From Ruminococcus sp. Phil15 (GTDB lineage Bacteria > Bacillota > Clostridia > Oscillospirales > Ruminococcaceae): a stretch of 64,000 nucleotides of DNA. A model generated the notes under the pieces. That model had not been told where the DNA came from and ran no database searches. It saw nothing but the letters and a program-made list of their open reading frames with translations. This document shows positions 36,915 to 47,426 of this stretch, piece after piece (the first letter of the stretch is position 1; the number at the start of each line of letters is the position of its first letter). Made by a program: the position numbers and the translations under genes. The DNA is taken from contig MSHC01000011.1 in the NCBI GenBank assembly GCA_001940995.1, forward strand, positions 47,310-111,309. The letters are read 5' to 3'.

Positions 36915-39332
36915 TTACTTTACTACTATATTTACGAGCCTGCCCTTTACATAAATTTCCTTAACGACAGTTTTTCCCTCGCAAGCTTTTACGATATTTT
37001 CATCAGCCTTTGCTACAGCCAAGACCTCTGCCTGCTCCATATCGGCAGGGATATTGATTTTGCTCTTTACCTTGCCGTTTATCTGTACAACGATTTCGAT
37101 TGTATCGTCGATGCAGAGCTTCTCGTCATAGCTTGGCCACTTCTGCTCATTGAGCATACCGCCGAACTTGCAAAGCTCATAGATTTCTTCTGTAATATGC
37201 GGTGCAAAAGGATTGAGAAGCGTTATAAATGTCTTATACTCTGCACGGTTTACAGAGCCTATCTCGTAAATCTTGTTAATGAGGGTCATAAGTGCTGCGA
37301 TTGCGGTATTGAATGCCATAGACTCTATGTCGCCGCTTACCTTCTTGATCGTCTTATGCATCGAGGACATCATTTCAGGGCGGTACTCGTCTCCGTCTAC
37401 GAGCATATCCTGAAGCGCCCATAATCTGTCCAAAAATCTCTTACAGCCCTTCATGCTGCTCTCGCTCCAAGGAGCTGCCTGCTCATAGTCGCCCATAAAG
37501 AGAACGTACACTCTGAGTACGTCTGCACCGTACTCGTCAACAACGTCGTTAGGGTCGATAACGTTGCCTCTTGACTTACTCATCTTTACGCCGTCAGGGC
37601 CTAATATAAGTCCCTGAGCCGTTCTCTTGGCGTAAGGCTCAGGAGTATTTACTTCGCCTATATCATAGAGGAACTTATGCCAGAATCTTGAATAGATAAG
37701 GTGACGGGTAACATGCTCCATACCGCCGTTATACCAGTCAACAGGCATCCAGTATTCGAGCGCTTCCTTTGAAGCTAATGCTTCGCTGTTCTTAGGGTCG
37801 CAGTAACGGAGGAAGTACCATGACGAGCCTGCCCACTGCGGCATTGTATCCGTTTCACGCTTTGCGTCCTTACCGCACTTAGGACACTTGCAATTTACGA
37901 ACGAGTCGATCTTAGCAAGCGGGCTTTCGCCGTCTGAACCCGGCTGGAAGTTGTCTACCGGCGGAAGTCTGAGCGGAAGCTCCTCGTAAGGAACAGCAAC
38001 CATTCCGCAGTCGGGGCAGTGAACGATAGGAATAGGCTCGCCCCAGTATCTCTGACGGTTGAATGCCCAGTCCTTCATCTTGTACTGTACGCCCTTTTCG
38101 CCTACTCCCTTTTCTTCGAGTATTTTGAGTATCTTCTCGATTGCTTCCTTCTTGTATGTGATTCCGTTGAGAATATCGGAGTTGACCATTTCTCCGTCGC
38201 CTGTATAGGCTTCCTTGGAGATATCTCCGCCCTTTATTACCTCGATGATGTCGATGCCGAACTTCTTAGCAAAGTCGTAGTCACGGGTATCGTGTGCAGG
38301 AACAGCCATAATTGCGCCTGTGCCGTAGCCCATCATAACGTAGTCGGAAATGTAGATAGGGATCTGCTTGCCTGTTACGGGATTTATTGCGGTAAGTCCG
38401 TCGATTTTTACGCCCGTCTTATCCTTTACGAGCTGCGTTCTTTCAAACTCGCTCTTTTTAGCGCACTCCGTCTTATAGTTTTCGAGGTCTGCGTAGTTAG
38501 CGATACTGTCCTTATACTTTTCAATGATAGGATGCTCAGGAGCGATAACCATAAACGTTACGCCGTAGAGCGTATCTGGTCTTGTCGTATAGATCCTGAG
38601 CGTTTCGTCCTGCTCTGCGATCTTGAAGTTTACGAACGCACCTGTTGACCTGCCTATCCAGTTTTCCTGCTGGAGCTTGATATTCGGGAGATAGTCAACT
38701 TCTTTAAGTCCGTCGAGAAGCTTATCTGCGTACTCGGTAATTCTGAGGTACCATACTTCCTTTGTTTTCTGGACTATATCGGTATGGCAGATATCGCACT
38801 TACCGCCCTGCGAGTCCTCGTTTGAGAGAACTACCTTGCATGACGGACAGTAATTTACGAGAGTTTTATCTCTGAAAACGAGTCCGTTTTCAAACATCTT
38901 TAGGAAAATCCACTGAGTCCACTTATAGTATCCCTCATCTGTTGTATCGACAACTCTGTCCCAGTCAAACGAAAAGCCTACTCTTTTAAGCTGGCTGGTG
39001 AACTTCTTTATATTGTTGTCTGTAACGATTCTGGGGTGAACGCCTGTTTTTATAGCTGTATTCTCGGTAGGAAGTCCGTATGCGTCAAAGCCGATTGGGA
39101 AAAGGACGTTATATCCCTCAAGCCTTCTTTTTCTTGACACTACCTCAAGTCCCGAGTATGCCTTTATATGTCCGACGTGCATACCTGCGCCCGACGGATA
39201 CGGGAACTCTACAAGTCCGTAGAACTTAGGCTTATCGTGGTTTATTTCTGCCTTGAACGTGCCGTTATCCTCCCAGATTTTCTGCCACTTGCTTTCAATT
39301 TCAGAATGATTATACTTACCCATTTTTATCAA
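36915..39332 (-). CDS. leuS: Leucyl-tRNA synthetase
   Basis: FPYPSGAGMHVGH, KMSKSRGN, editing and anticodon domains. Confidence 0.98.
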   Translation of the reverse strand: MIKMGKYNHSEIESKWQKIWEDNGTFKAEINHDKPKFYGLVEFPYPSGAGMHVGHIKAYSGLEVVSRKRRLEGYNVLFPIGFDAYGLPTENTAIKTGVHPRIVTDNNIKKFTSQLKRVGFSFDWDRVVDTTDEGYYKWTQWIFLKMFENGLVFRDKTLVNYCPSCKVVLSNEDSQGGKCDICHTDIVQKTKEVWYLRITEYADKLLDGLKEVDYLPNIKLQQENWIGRSTGAFVNFKIAEQDETLRIYTTRPDTLYGVTFMVIAPEHPIIEKYKDSIANYADLENYKTECAKKSEFERTQLVKDKTGVKIDGLTAINPVTGKQIPIYISDYVMMGYGTGAIMAVPAHDTRDYDFAKKFGIDIIEVIKGGDISKEAYTGDGEMVNSDILNGITYKKEAIEKILKILEEKGVGEKGVQYKMKDWAFNRQRYWGEPIPIVHCPDCGMVAVPYEELPLRLPPVDNFQPGSDGESPLAKIDSFVNCKCPKCGKDAKRETDTMPQWAGSSWYFLRYCDPKNSEALASKEALEYWMPVDWYNGGMEHVTRHLIYSRFWHKFLYDIGEVNTPEPYAKRTAQGLILGPDGVKMSKSRGNVIDPNDVVDEYGADVLRVYVLFMGDYEQAAPWSESSMKGCKRFLDRLWALQDMLVDGDEYRPEMMSSMHKTIKKVSGDIESMAFNTAIAALMTLINKIYEIGSVNRAEYKTFITLLNPFAPHITEEIYELCKFGGMLNEQKWPSYDEKLCIDDTIEIVVQINGKVKSKINIPADMEQAEVLAVAKADENIVKACEGKTVVKEIYVKGRLVNIVVK

Positions 39333-39356
39333 GTCCTTTACAATGATATGTGTTTA

Positions 39357-39716
39357 TCAGTCCTCTGTAATATACTCGGAGATATCTACGTTCTCGCCGT
39401 CACGCCACAGTCTTTCGAGGTTGTAATACTGTCTTGTTTCCTTGTAGAAAACGTGAACTACAATATCGCCGTAGTCTAAGACTATCCACTGTGCGCCCTG
39501 ATAACCCTCGGTACGCAGCGGAGTGATTCCCTTTTCCTTTAGCTGGTACTCGACCTCGTCAGCGAGCGCCTTTGTCTGGGTCGTGGAGGTTCCGTTTGCG
39601 ATAATGAAGTAGTCTGCTATTACTGTCAGATCTCTTATGCCTATTACCTGTATATCCTCAGCCCTTTTCAAATCGAGAGCCTTAACTGCGGTTTCGATAA
39701 ATTCCTTCTGAGTCAA
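39357..39716 (-). CDS. rsfS: Ribosome silencing factor
   Basis: ADYFIIANGTSTTQTKALADEVEYQLKEKG; WIVLDYGDIVVHVFYKETRQYYNLERLW. Confidence 0.96.
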   Translation of the reverse strand: MTQKEFIETAVKALDLKRAEDIQVIGIRDLTVIADYFIIANGTSTTQTKALADEVEYQLKEKGITPLRTEGYQGAQWIVLDYGDIVVHVFYKETRQYYNLERLWRDGENVDISEYITED

Positions 39717-40328
39717 TTATTTTCCCTCTTTTCCTTTTATGCTTTTTACTTTCTCTATGTAGTGATTATATGCCATAAGCGTTGCAGGGGGAATGCTGTT
39801 TCCCTTTTTCACCGAATCGGTGATCGAAAAAGCTAAAGCTTCGAGCATAGCGCCGTTCAGTCCTTCATAGGCAATTTTACGCATACGCTTTACGTCCTTA
39901 TAATCCCTGTCCTCGGAAACCAGATCTGCGAGGTAGATAATCTCTGCAAGCCCCGACATACTTGGCGAGCCGATTGTATGAAATCTGATTGCGGCTAAAA
40001 TACCCTCGTCGTCGATACCGTACTCCTCGCCTGCGACCACTGCGCCTGCGACTGCGTGATACAGCGGCGGTGCGGAGAACTCGATTTTATCGACGGGAAA
40101 GCGGCTCCTTTTCATAAGCTCTAACTGCTTTTCCTGTGAAAGCTCCTTTGCGCAGTCGTGGAGATAGCCTGCGGCAAAGGCTTTATCCTCGTCCACTCCA
40201 TATTTCTTTGCAAGCTTTGCGGCTTCATTTGCAACGTTAACCGAATGGGTATAACGCTTTTTTGACATTCTCGGCTTAATAAAGTCCGAGAGTTTTTGAA
40301 TCTGTTTTTCTGTCAGCAAGCAAAACAC
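39717..40328 (-). CDS. yqeK: YqeK-family HD phosphohydrolase
   Basis: RYTHSVNVANEAAKLAKKYG, AGYLHDCAKE. Confidence 0.93.
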   Translation of the reverse strand: MFCLLTEKQIQKLSDFIKPRMSKKRYTHSVNVANEAAKLAKKYGVDEDKAFAAGYLHDCAKELSQEKQLELMKRSRFPVDKIEFSAPPLYHAVAGAVVAGEEYGIDDEGILAAIRFHTIGSPSMSGLAEIIYLADLVSEDRDYKDVKRMRKIAYEGLNGAMLEALAFSITDSVKKGNSIPPATLMAYNHYIEKVKSIKGKEGK

Positions 40329-40931
40329 CTACTTATACAAATTATTCTCACAAATGTATTGTACTATTTTTTGAGGCAAATAGCAAGAGCAATCCTCAGA
40401 ATTTCTGAGTTTTTCTCTTATTTCGCTTGACGAAAGCTCCATAGGCGGCGTGTCAAGGACTATGACCTCTCCTCCCTTTTCGGTAAGCTTCTGCGCATAC
40501 TCACGGAGCTTTTTTGTCGTATCCTCGTCCTCACGGGAGATACAAACAAGCGTCGCCATAGAGAGAATTTCCTCATACCTGTACCATTTATCGAATATAA
40601 GGAGCATATCGCTTCCCATTATAAAGCACAGCTTATCGTTTGGATAAAGCTTTTTAAAATGCCTGACTGTATAAACAGAATAGCTTTTGCCGCTTCTTTT
40701 AAGCTCAAAGTCGCTGATTTCAACGCTTGGCATATCCTCGAAAGCGAGCCTGCACATTTCAAATCTCTGCTTTCCCGAAACGAGGTTATGCGCCTGTTTA
40801 TGGGGAGGTATCCTGTCCGGCAGAACAATTACCTTTTCAAAGTCCATTTTATCCAAAACGGATTTGAGCAGTCTTATATGTCCTGTGTGTACTGGGTTGA
40901 ACGTACCGCCGAAAAGTCCGATATTACTCAT
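40329..40931 (-). CDS. nadD: Nicotinate-nucleotide adenylyltransferase
   Basis: IGLFGGTFNPVHTGHIRL, PDRIPPHK, SSSEIREKLR. Confidence 0.96.
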   Translation of the reverse strand: MSNIGLFGGTFNPVHTGHIRLLKSVLDKMDFEKVIVLPDRIPPHKQAHNLVSGKQRFEMCRLAFEDMPSVEISDFELKRSGKSYSVYTVRHFKKLYPNDKLCFIMGSDMLLIFDKWYRYEEILSMATLVCISREDEDTTKKLREYAQKLTEKGGEVIVLDTPPMELSSSEIREKLRNSEDCSCYLPQKIVQYICENNLYK

Positions 40932-41245
40932 ATTTTCTTGTTTCTGTTCTTGTTGCTCGGAAGCTCAATAACGGGCTTCTGCGCATTTCTCTTAAAGAAA
41001 ACCGCTCTTGAGCCGATTACCTGCACCACCTCGGCATTGATTGCCTCTGCGATTTCGTCTGCCGCTTCTCTTGCGGTGTAGAGAGAATTGTCCAGCACCT
41101 TGACCTTAACTATCTCGTGCTTTCTGAGGTAGTCGTCTATTGCCGTCATCTGTACCTCGCTGACGCCGCCCTTTCCTATCTGGAAAACAGGTTCAAGCTT
41201 TGAAGCTAGGCTTTTCAAGTATGCTCTTTGCTTTGTTGTAATCAT
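40928..41245 (-). CDS. yhbY: CRM-domain RNA-binding protein
   Basis: LTTKQRAYLKSLASKLEPVFQIGKGG; VQVIGSRAVFFKRN. Confidence 0.93.
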   Translation of the reverse strand: MITTKQRAYLKSLASKLEPVFQIGKGGVSEVQMTAIDDYLRKHEIVKVKVLDNSLYTAREAADEIAEAINAEVVQVIGSRAVFFKRNAQKPVIELPSNKNRNKKI

Positions 41246-41288
41246 ATATTTTTACATTCCGAATGTTCGGAACGTGTCCTCCTAAGGT

Positions 41289-41870
41289 CTAAGATTGTTT
41301 TAGCTTTTCGATAAGCTGTTTCAGGGCATTTGCTCTGTGGCTTACCGAGTTTTTAAATTCTTCCGTATGCTGTGCAAAGGTTTTATCCCCGTATATAAAT
41401 ATAGGGTCGTAGCCGAATCCGTTTTTACCGACGGGACTGTGTCCGATAATACCCTCGCACTCGCCTCTGACAGAAATTTCCTTACCGCTCTTGTCGATAA
41501 AATGAATAACTGCGACATATCTTGCTGTGCGCTTTTCGTCCGGTACGCCCTGCATATTTTTCAGTACGAGGCTTGTTCTTCCCTCGTCGTCCAGATCGGG
41601 CGTGCCGTATCTTGCGGAATGTACTCCCGGCTGACCGCCCAGTGCATCTATCACGATACCGCTGTCGTCTGCAAGAGTTGCGGTTTTGGATACGCCGTAG
41701 ATAGCCCTTGCTTTTATTGCGGCGTTTTCCTCAAAGGTTTCTCCGTTTTCGTCGATATCGACGTCTATGCCCGATTCCCTTTGGGAAACAACCTCGTAGC
41801 CGAGCGGCTCGAGAAGCTGTTTATACTCACGGATTTTTCCCTTATTATTGCTTGCGATGATAAGCTTCAT
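41289..41870 (-). CDS. rdgB: XTP/dITP diphosphatase
   Basis: IIASNNKGKIREYKQLL, ADDSGIVIDALGGQPGVHSARY. Confidence 0.96.
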   Translation of the reverse strand: MKLIIASNNKGKIREYKQLLEPLGYEVVSQRESGIDVDIDENGETFEENAAIKARAIYGVSKTATLADDSGIVIDALGGQPGVHSARYGTPDLDDEGRTSLVLKNMQGVPDEKRTARYVAVIHFIDKSGKEISVRGECEGIIGHSPVGKNGFGYDPIFIYGDKTFAQHTEEFKNSVSHRANALKQLIEKLKQS

Positions 41871-41885
41871 AGCTTTACTTCTCCC

Positions 41886-42800
41886 TTATTCAAAGAGTGC
41901 GTTTACAAAATCGTGGGTATCAAACGGCTGAATATCCTCAATCTTTTCGCCCACCGTTACAAGCTTTACAGGCACTTTAAGGTCGTCTGCAATGGAAATA
42001 ATGATACCGCCCTTTGCCGTGCCGTCAAGCTTTGTGAGTATGATACCTGTGATATCTGCGACCTCGTTGAACTGCTTTGCCTGATTTACGGCATTCTGAC
42101 CTGTTGTAGCGTCAAGCGCTAAAAGGACTTCAAGCGAGCAGCCCACTGCCTGGGTATGGACGATCCTTGATATCTTTTTAAGCTCGTCCATAAGGTTTTT
42201 CTTGTTATGGAGTCTGCCCGCCGTATCGCAGATAACCACGTCCGCCTTTCTTGCCTTCGCCGCTGTAAGAGCGTCAAAAACAACTGCCGCAGGGTCTGAG
42301 CCTTCCTTATGCTTGATAATATCTACCCCTGCTCTCTCCGTCCACACTTCAAGCTGGTCGATTGCTGCGGCACGGAATGTATCTGCTGCGGCGACAAGCA
42401 CCTTCCTGCCCTCGTTTTTAAGCTGATAGGAGAGCTTGCCGATCGTGGTTGTCTTACCTACGCCGTTTACGCCGATTACGAGGATAACCGACGGAGTTGT
42501 GGACATATCAAGTGCCTGAGGCTCTCCGAGCATTTCCTCGATGACCTCTTTGAGCATATCCATAATTTTTTCAGGCTCTTTTACGCCGTTTTCCTTGACC
42601 CTTTTCCTTAAAATTTCACAAATCTTAATTGACGTAGCAGCGCCTATATCGCACATAATAAGCGTTTCTTCAAGCTCCTCAAAAAGCTCCTCGTCGATTT
42701 TCGTGAACTTGTTGAGTACCTTTGAGATACCGCCTATAAACGAATTTTTGGTTTTTGAAAGACCTGCTTTAAGCTTTTCAAAAAATCCCATATATATCAA
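41886..42800 (-). CDS. ftsY: SRP receptor GTPase
   Basis: GVNGVGKTTTIGKLS, DTAGRLHNKKNLM, TKLDGTAKGG. Confidence 0.97.
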   Translation of the reverse strand: MIYMGFFEKLKAGLSKTKNSFIGGISKVLNKFTKIDEELFEELEETLIMCDIGAATSIKICEILRKRVKENGVKEPEKIMDMLKEVIEEMLGEPQALDMSTTPSVILVIGVNGVGKTTTIGKLSYQLKNEGRKVLVAAADTFRAAAIDQLEVWTERAGVDIIKHKEGSDPAAVVFDALTAAKARKADVVICDTAGRLHNKKNLMDELKKISRIVHTQAVGCSLEVLLALDATTGQNAVNQAKQFNEVADITGIILTKLDGTAKGGIIISIADDLKVPVKLVTVGEKIEDIQPFDTHDFVNALFE

Positions 42801-42807
42801 TTCCTTT

Positions 42808-45800
42808 CTAGTTAAGTGTCTGAGAGGCTTCGGAAACGTTCATTTTAAGAAGCTTTGAAACGCCCTTTTCCTGCATTGTCACGCCGTAGAGAACATCCGC
42901 CTCCTCCATTGTGCCACGCCTGTGGGTGATGGCGATAAACTGAGTCGTATCGGTGAACTTTCTCAGATACTGAGCATATTTCGTAACGTTTACGTCGTCG
43001 AGCGCCGCTTCTATCTCGTCAAGCAGGCAGAACGGTGACGGTTTTACGGCAAGTATCGCAAAGTAGATTGCAATTGCTACAAACGCCTGCTCGCCGCCTG
43101 AGAGGAGCGAGAGATTTTTTATGACCTTTCCGGGAGGTGCGACATTTATATCAATACCGCATTCGAGTATATCGTCAGGGTTATCAAGTTTTAGCTCTGC
43201 CCTGCCGCCGCCGAAAAGCTCAACAAATATGCGCTTGAAATTCTCGTTTATCTTAACAAAGCTTTCGGAGAAAATCTCCTTCATACTGCCTGTAAGCTCT
43301 GCAATAAGCTTTTCAAGCTCGCTCTTTGAGGTCGTGACATCGGAAAGCTCCTTGGACAGAAATTCGTATCTTTCGGACACCTCTATGTACTCCTCGACAG
43401 CGCCGACATTAACGTTGCCTAAGTGCTTGATTTTATTGCGAAGCTCGGTAAGCCGCTTGTTTGCCTCTGCGACATCTTCAAGTGGCTGTGCGGCATTGAC
43501 AGCCTCCGACTTTGAAAGCTCGTACTGCTCCCACAGAGAGGACACGATTTTGTCGTACTCCTCGCCTGCTGAAATCTGCTTCTCGCTTACTCTTGCGATG
43601 TTCTGGGAAAGCGACTCTCTTTCCTCGTTTTTAATTTTGAGCATAACCCTTTCCTTGGAGGATTTTTCATCGAGAGTTCTGTGCCGTGACTGGAGAGAGA
43701 GGATATTTCGCTCTATTTCATCTGTTCTTTCGCCCGAATTTGAAATACTTTCCTTTATGTTTGCAATTTCCGTATTCTTCTGCTCAATTTCGTCCTGTGC
43801 CTCGGAAATCTTATTCTGCAATTCATCTCTGCCGCCGCTTAACGATGCTATCGTTTCGTCAATCTGCTGTGCGGCGAGGTAGCAGGCTTCTCTGTCCTTT
43901 ACAAGCTCTACCCTGTGGAGTCTTAGTCCCGAGAGCCTTTGCGACAGCTGTTCACGCTGCTGCTTGCTGTCAGACTGTGCCTGCTGAGAGATTGCGATTA
44001 AGCTTTCCTGCTCCTCTATCTGCTTTTTAATGTCGGCAAGCTCTGCCTGTGCGGTATCGAAATCGCTGTCTGCGGAGAAAAGCTTAGAAGACAATGTCGC
44101 AAGCTGGCTATCAAGCTCGTCGAGTCTTGCGTCAAGCTGCGATATAACGTCCGTAACACGCTTTATCTCTGTTTCAAATCTTACCTTATCGGTATTCATT
44201 TCGGATATCGTTTCCTTATAGCCCTCGCTGTCGGCGTTAAGCTTATCAAGCTCCTGCTTTAACCTCTGTGCAGACCTTTCCAAGTCGGAATGCTTGGTAT
44301 TTAACGCCTCTACCGACCTTGAGAGCTCGTCAATCTCGTTTCTTCGGGTGAGGATACCTACGCTTCTGTTTGCGCTTCCGCCCGTGAACGAACCGCCTGC
44401 GTTAATGACCTGTCCGTCGAGGGTTACAAGCTTGAAGCGGTAGGAATATTTCTTTGCGATTAGCGTTGCAAGGTCGATATCCTCGGCTACTACCGTTCTG
44501 CCCAAAAGCGACGAAACGATCGGAGAAAGCTTTGAGTCATACGAAACAAGCTCGCTTGCAAGTGCAACATATCCGTCGCAGGAGGAAAGTCCGCTTTCGG
44601 AAAAGTCCTTGCCCTTTACAGATGTAAGCGGCAGAAAGGTTGCTCTGCCTGCGTTTTGTTCTTTTAAGTATCTGATACAGCGTTTTGCAGTGTCCTCGTT
44701 TTCGACAATGATATTCTGTAGCGACGCACCCAAGGCTGTTTCGATTGCGAGCGAATACTCCGGCTTTGTCGTCACAAGCTGTGCGACAGAGCCTAAAATG
44801 CCCTTTATCTGCCCCTGCTTTGAAGCCTTTATTACCTGCTTTACGCTTCGGGAAAAGCCCTCCATTGAATTTTCAAGGTCATTTAAAAGGCGCAGCTTCT
44901 GTGTCTTGTCACGAAGTTCTATATCGCAGTCCCTGAAGGCTTTCTGCGCATTATCAAGCTCAGTTTGCTTTCTGCCCGACAAAAGCTGAAACCCGCCAAG
45001 CTTATTCTGATACTCCGAAAGCTTTATATTCAGGTTGTCGAGCGCTGTGTTAAGTTCCCTGCGCTCTTTTACCGCATCGTCATATGCAGCCTCGGCCTCG
45101 TTCTTTGCATTTATGCTAAGCTCGGTCTGTTCGGTAAGCTCTGCGCTCGTATTCTTTGAATTTTCGAGCAGGAACGAAAGCTCGGAGCTTCTTATATAAA
45201 GCGTGCTTATCTGCTCGCTCTGGGTTGCTATCGTTTTCTGCTCCATGTCGTCCTTGTCGGACAGCTCGGAGAGCGCTTTCTCCGTTTGCGAGATTTTGCT
45301 GTCAAGCGAAACTATTCTGTCCTGCGTTTCCTTAGCTTCGAGAAGCTTCTGCTCCTTATCGGCGCTCAGCTTTTCTGCGGAGGAATAGGTCTGCTCAATC
45401 TGGGTATTAAGGCTCTCAATCGCCTCGTTTATATGGAGAATATCGTTATTTAAGACTGCGATTTTAGAGTCCGCCTGAGAAATTTCAAGCTCAATTTCGT
45501 GTATCCTTTCCCTCTCCTGCTCGATTTTCTCGGCGCAGGAAGCGGCGTCGGCAAGGCTGTCCTCAGCGCTTCTTTCGAGTCTTTCGCACTCTGCGCAGTT
45601 CTCAGCATACTGGGAATTGAGCGCTTCCAGCTTTTCGGAGAGTCCGTCAAGAACTGTTTTGATTTCGTCCATACGATGTACCCATACGGAGATTTCGAGG
45701 CTTCTTTTCTCACCGTCGAGGGCTAAGAATTTCTTTGCCTTTTCCGACTGAACACGAAGCGGCTCTACACGGCTTTCAAGCTCCGCCAGAATGTCGGTAA

Positions 45801-46371
45801 GCCTTAGTATATTATCCTGTGCGGCGAGGAGCTTTCTTTCCGCCTGAAGCTTTTTGTATCTGAATTTTGAGATGCCTGCGGCTTCCTCAAAAATCTCACG
45901 TCTTTCGGAGGATTTGCTGGACACTATATCCGCAATTTTGCCCTGCCCTATTATGGAATATCCGTCCTTGCCAAGACCCGTATCCATAAAAAGCTCCACT
46001 ACGTCCTTGAGTCTGACCTGCGCTCCGTTGATTGAATACTCGCTGTCGCCGTTGCGGTAGAGCTTCCTTGTTACTGAAACCACGTCGCTCTCGTGCATAA
46101 GACTTCTGTCTGTATTATCTATATTAAGGGTTGCAAGGGCAAAGCTTACAGCCTTTCTCTTTTCAGTACCTGTAAAGATTACGTCCTCCATCTTTCCGCC
46201 ACGGAGGGTTTTTGTCGACTGCTCGCCAAGCACCCATCTCATTGCGTCGCCGATGTTACTTTTACCGCTTCCGTTGGGACCTACAACGCCTGTAATGCCC
46301 TTTCCGAAATCGAGCTTTACTTTGTCGGGGAATGATTTGAAGCCCTGAAGCTCCAAGGATATAAGATGCAT
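42808..46371 (-). CDS. smc: Chromosome partition protein SMC
   Basis: MHLISLELQGFKSFPDKVKLDF, GPNGSGKSNI, hinge region, LLSGGEQAFVAIAIYFA; start set at MHLIS rather than the track Met at 46452. Confidence 0.97.
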   Translation of the reverse strand: MHLISLELQGFKSFPDKVKLDFGKGITGVVGPNGSGKSNIGDAMRWVLGEQSTKTLRGGKMEDVIFTGTEKRKAVSFALATLNIDNTDRSLMHESDVVSVTRKLYRNGDSEYSINGAQVRLKDVVELFMDTGLGKDGYSIIGQGKIADIVSSKSSERREIFEEAAGISKFRYKKLQAERKLLAAQDNILRLTDILAELESRVEPLRVQSEKAKKFLALDGEKRSLEISVWVHRMDEIKTVLDGLSEKLEALNSQYAENCAECERLERSAEDSLADAASCAEKIEQERERIHEIELEISQADSKIAVLNNDILHINEAIESLNTQIEQTYSSAEKLSADKEQKLLEAKETQDRIVSLDSKISQTEKALSELSDKDDMEQKTIATQSEQISTLYIRSSELSFLLENSKNTSAELTEQTELSINAKNEAEAAYDDAVKERRELNTALDNLNIKLSEYQNKLGGFQLLSGRKQTELDNAQKAFRDCDIELRDKTQKLRLLNDLENSMEGFSRSVKQVIKASKQGQIKGILGSVAQLVTTKPEYSLAIETALGASLQNIIVENEDTAKRCIRYLKEQNAGRATFLPLTSVKGKDFSESGLSSCDGYVALASELVSYDSKLSPIVSSLLGRTVVAEDIDLATLIAKKYSYRFKLVTLDGQVINAGGSFTGGSANRSVGILTRRNEIDELSRSVEALNTKHSDLERSAQRLKQELDKLNADSEGYKETISEMNTDKVRFETEIKRVTDVISQLDARLDELDSQLATLSSKLFSADSDFDTAQAELADIKKQIEEQESLIAISQQAQSDSKQQREQLSQRLSGLRLHRVELVKDREACYLAAQQIDETIASLSGGRDELQNKISEAQDEIEQKNTEIANIKESISNSGERTDEIERNILSLQSRHRTLDEKSSKERVMLKIKNEERESLSQNIARVSEKQISAGEEYDKIVSSLWEQYELSKSEAVNAAQPLEDVAEANKRLTELRNKIKHLGNVNVGAVEEYIEVSERYEFLSKELSDVTTSKSELEKLIAELTGSMKEIFSESFVKINENFKRIFVELFGGGRAELKLDNPDDILECGIDINVAPPGKVIKNLSLLSGGEQAFVAIAIYFAILAVKPSPFCLLDEIEAALDDVNVTKYAQYLRKFTDTTQFIAITHRRGTMEEADVLYGVTMQEKGVSKLLKMNVSEASQTLN

Positions 46372-46424
46372 ATTATCGCCACGTTTCCCCAAAAACGGAA
46401 ACCGTGTCCTCCCTTCAATAAAGT

Positions 46425-47426
46425 TTATGTTTCCTGTGTTATTATTCTGCACTGATACTTGTCCAAAGCGCCGTCGCCTTTTACGTTAAGACTGACCCCA
46501 CGCCTTGAAAAATATTCTGCGTTTGACTTTTTATGACCCAGCGCCTTGCTTATGCAGTCATCTGCAACCAGCACCGTCGCACTGCCCTTAAAATCATCGG
46601 GCAGCTGTGCCTTAATAAGGCTCTTATAGACCTCGCTTTCGCAAAGCTCCTTAAATGCAGGGTGGTAAAAACCGCCTACCTGCTCGCCCGACACATTATC
46701 AGATGCGTGCAGACCGCATCTGATTACCTTGATACCGTTTTTTCTAAACTCCAAAAGCATCTTAGCGCACAGCTTCACCATATCGTCAAAGCTTACCGTT
46801 TTATACTCGCCCGACTGATAAAGCTCGCCCAGCTTAGTGCCGTTTAGGATTACCGTGGGGTAAATTCTGACTGTATCGGGTTTTATCCTGATGACCTCCC
46901 GCATTGTGTCAAGGTCGATATCGGGTGTGCTTTTGTAAAGACCTGTCATTATTTGCAGTCCAAGCTCAAAGCCGAAGCTTTTGATTAGCGCCGACGCCCT
47001 GCGAACGTCCTCAGCGCTGTGTCCTCGGTCGTTAGCCAAAAGCACCTCGTCGTTCATACTCTGTGCGCCCAGCTCGATTGCTCTGACGCCGTAGTGCATT
47101 AAAATGCCGAGGATTTCCTCGTTTATTGCGTCGGGGCGTGTAGAAATTCTTATGCCCGAAAATCCGTTATCCGACACAAATCCGCTTGCGGCTTCAAGAA
47201 GCTCTGTCATATACTCTCTGTCGATTGCCGTAAAGCTGCCGCCGAAAAAGGCTATCTGCATAGTCTGCGGAGATTTTGCCTGCTTTAGCGCAAACTCACA
47301 TACCTCCCTGACCGACTCGGCAGTAGGGGCGTTTGTCTCGCCGCTTATCGTGCGCTGATTGCAGAACGAGCACATATTCGGACAGCCGATATGCGGCACA
47401 AAAATCGAAATGTTACCGCCGCTCAT
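46425..47426 (-). CDS. Radical SAM protein, Elp3-like family
   Basis: ISIFVPHIGCPNMCSFCNQRTISG CxxxCxxC. Confidence 0.92.
   Translation of the reverse strand: MSGGNISIFVPHIGCPNMCSFCNQRTISGETNAPTAESVREVCEFALKQAKSPQTMQIAFFGGSFTAIDREYMTELLEAASGFVSDNGFSGIRISTRPDAINEEILGILMHYGVRAIELGAQSMNDEVLLANDRGHSAEDVRRASALIKSFGFELGLQIMTGLYKSTPDIDLDTMREVIRIKPDTVRIYPTVILNGTKLGELYQSGEYKTVSFDDMVKLCAKMLLEFRKNGIKVIRCGLHASDNVSGEQVGGFYHPAFKELCESEVYKSLIKAQLPDDFKGSATVLVADDCISKALGHKKSNAEYFSRRGVSLNVKGDGALDKYQCRIITQET

Noticed and set aside
38019-38648. 209-aa plus-strand ORF
   Set aside because: Antisense to leuS
43121-43882. 253-aa Ser-rich plus-strand ORF
   Set aside because: Antisense to the smc coiled coil
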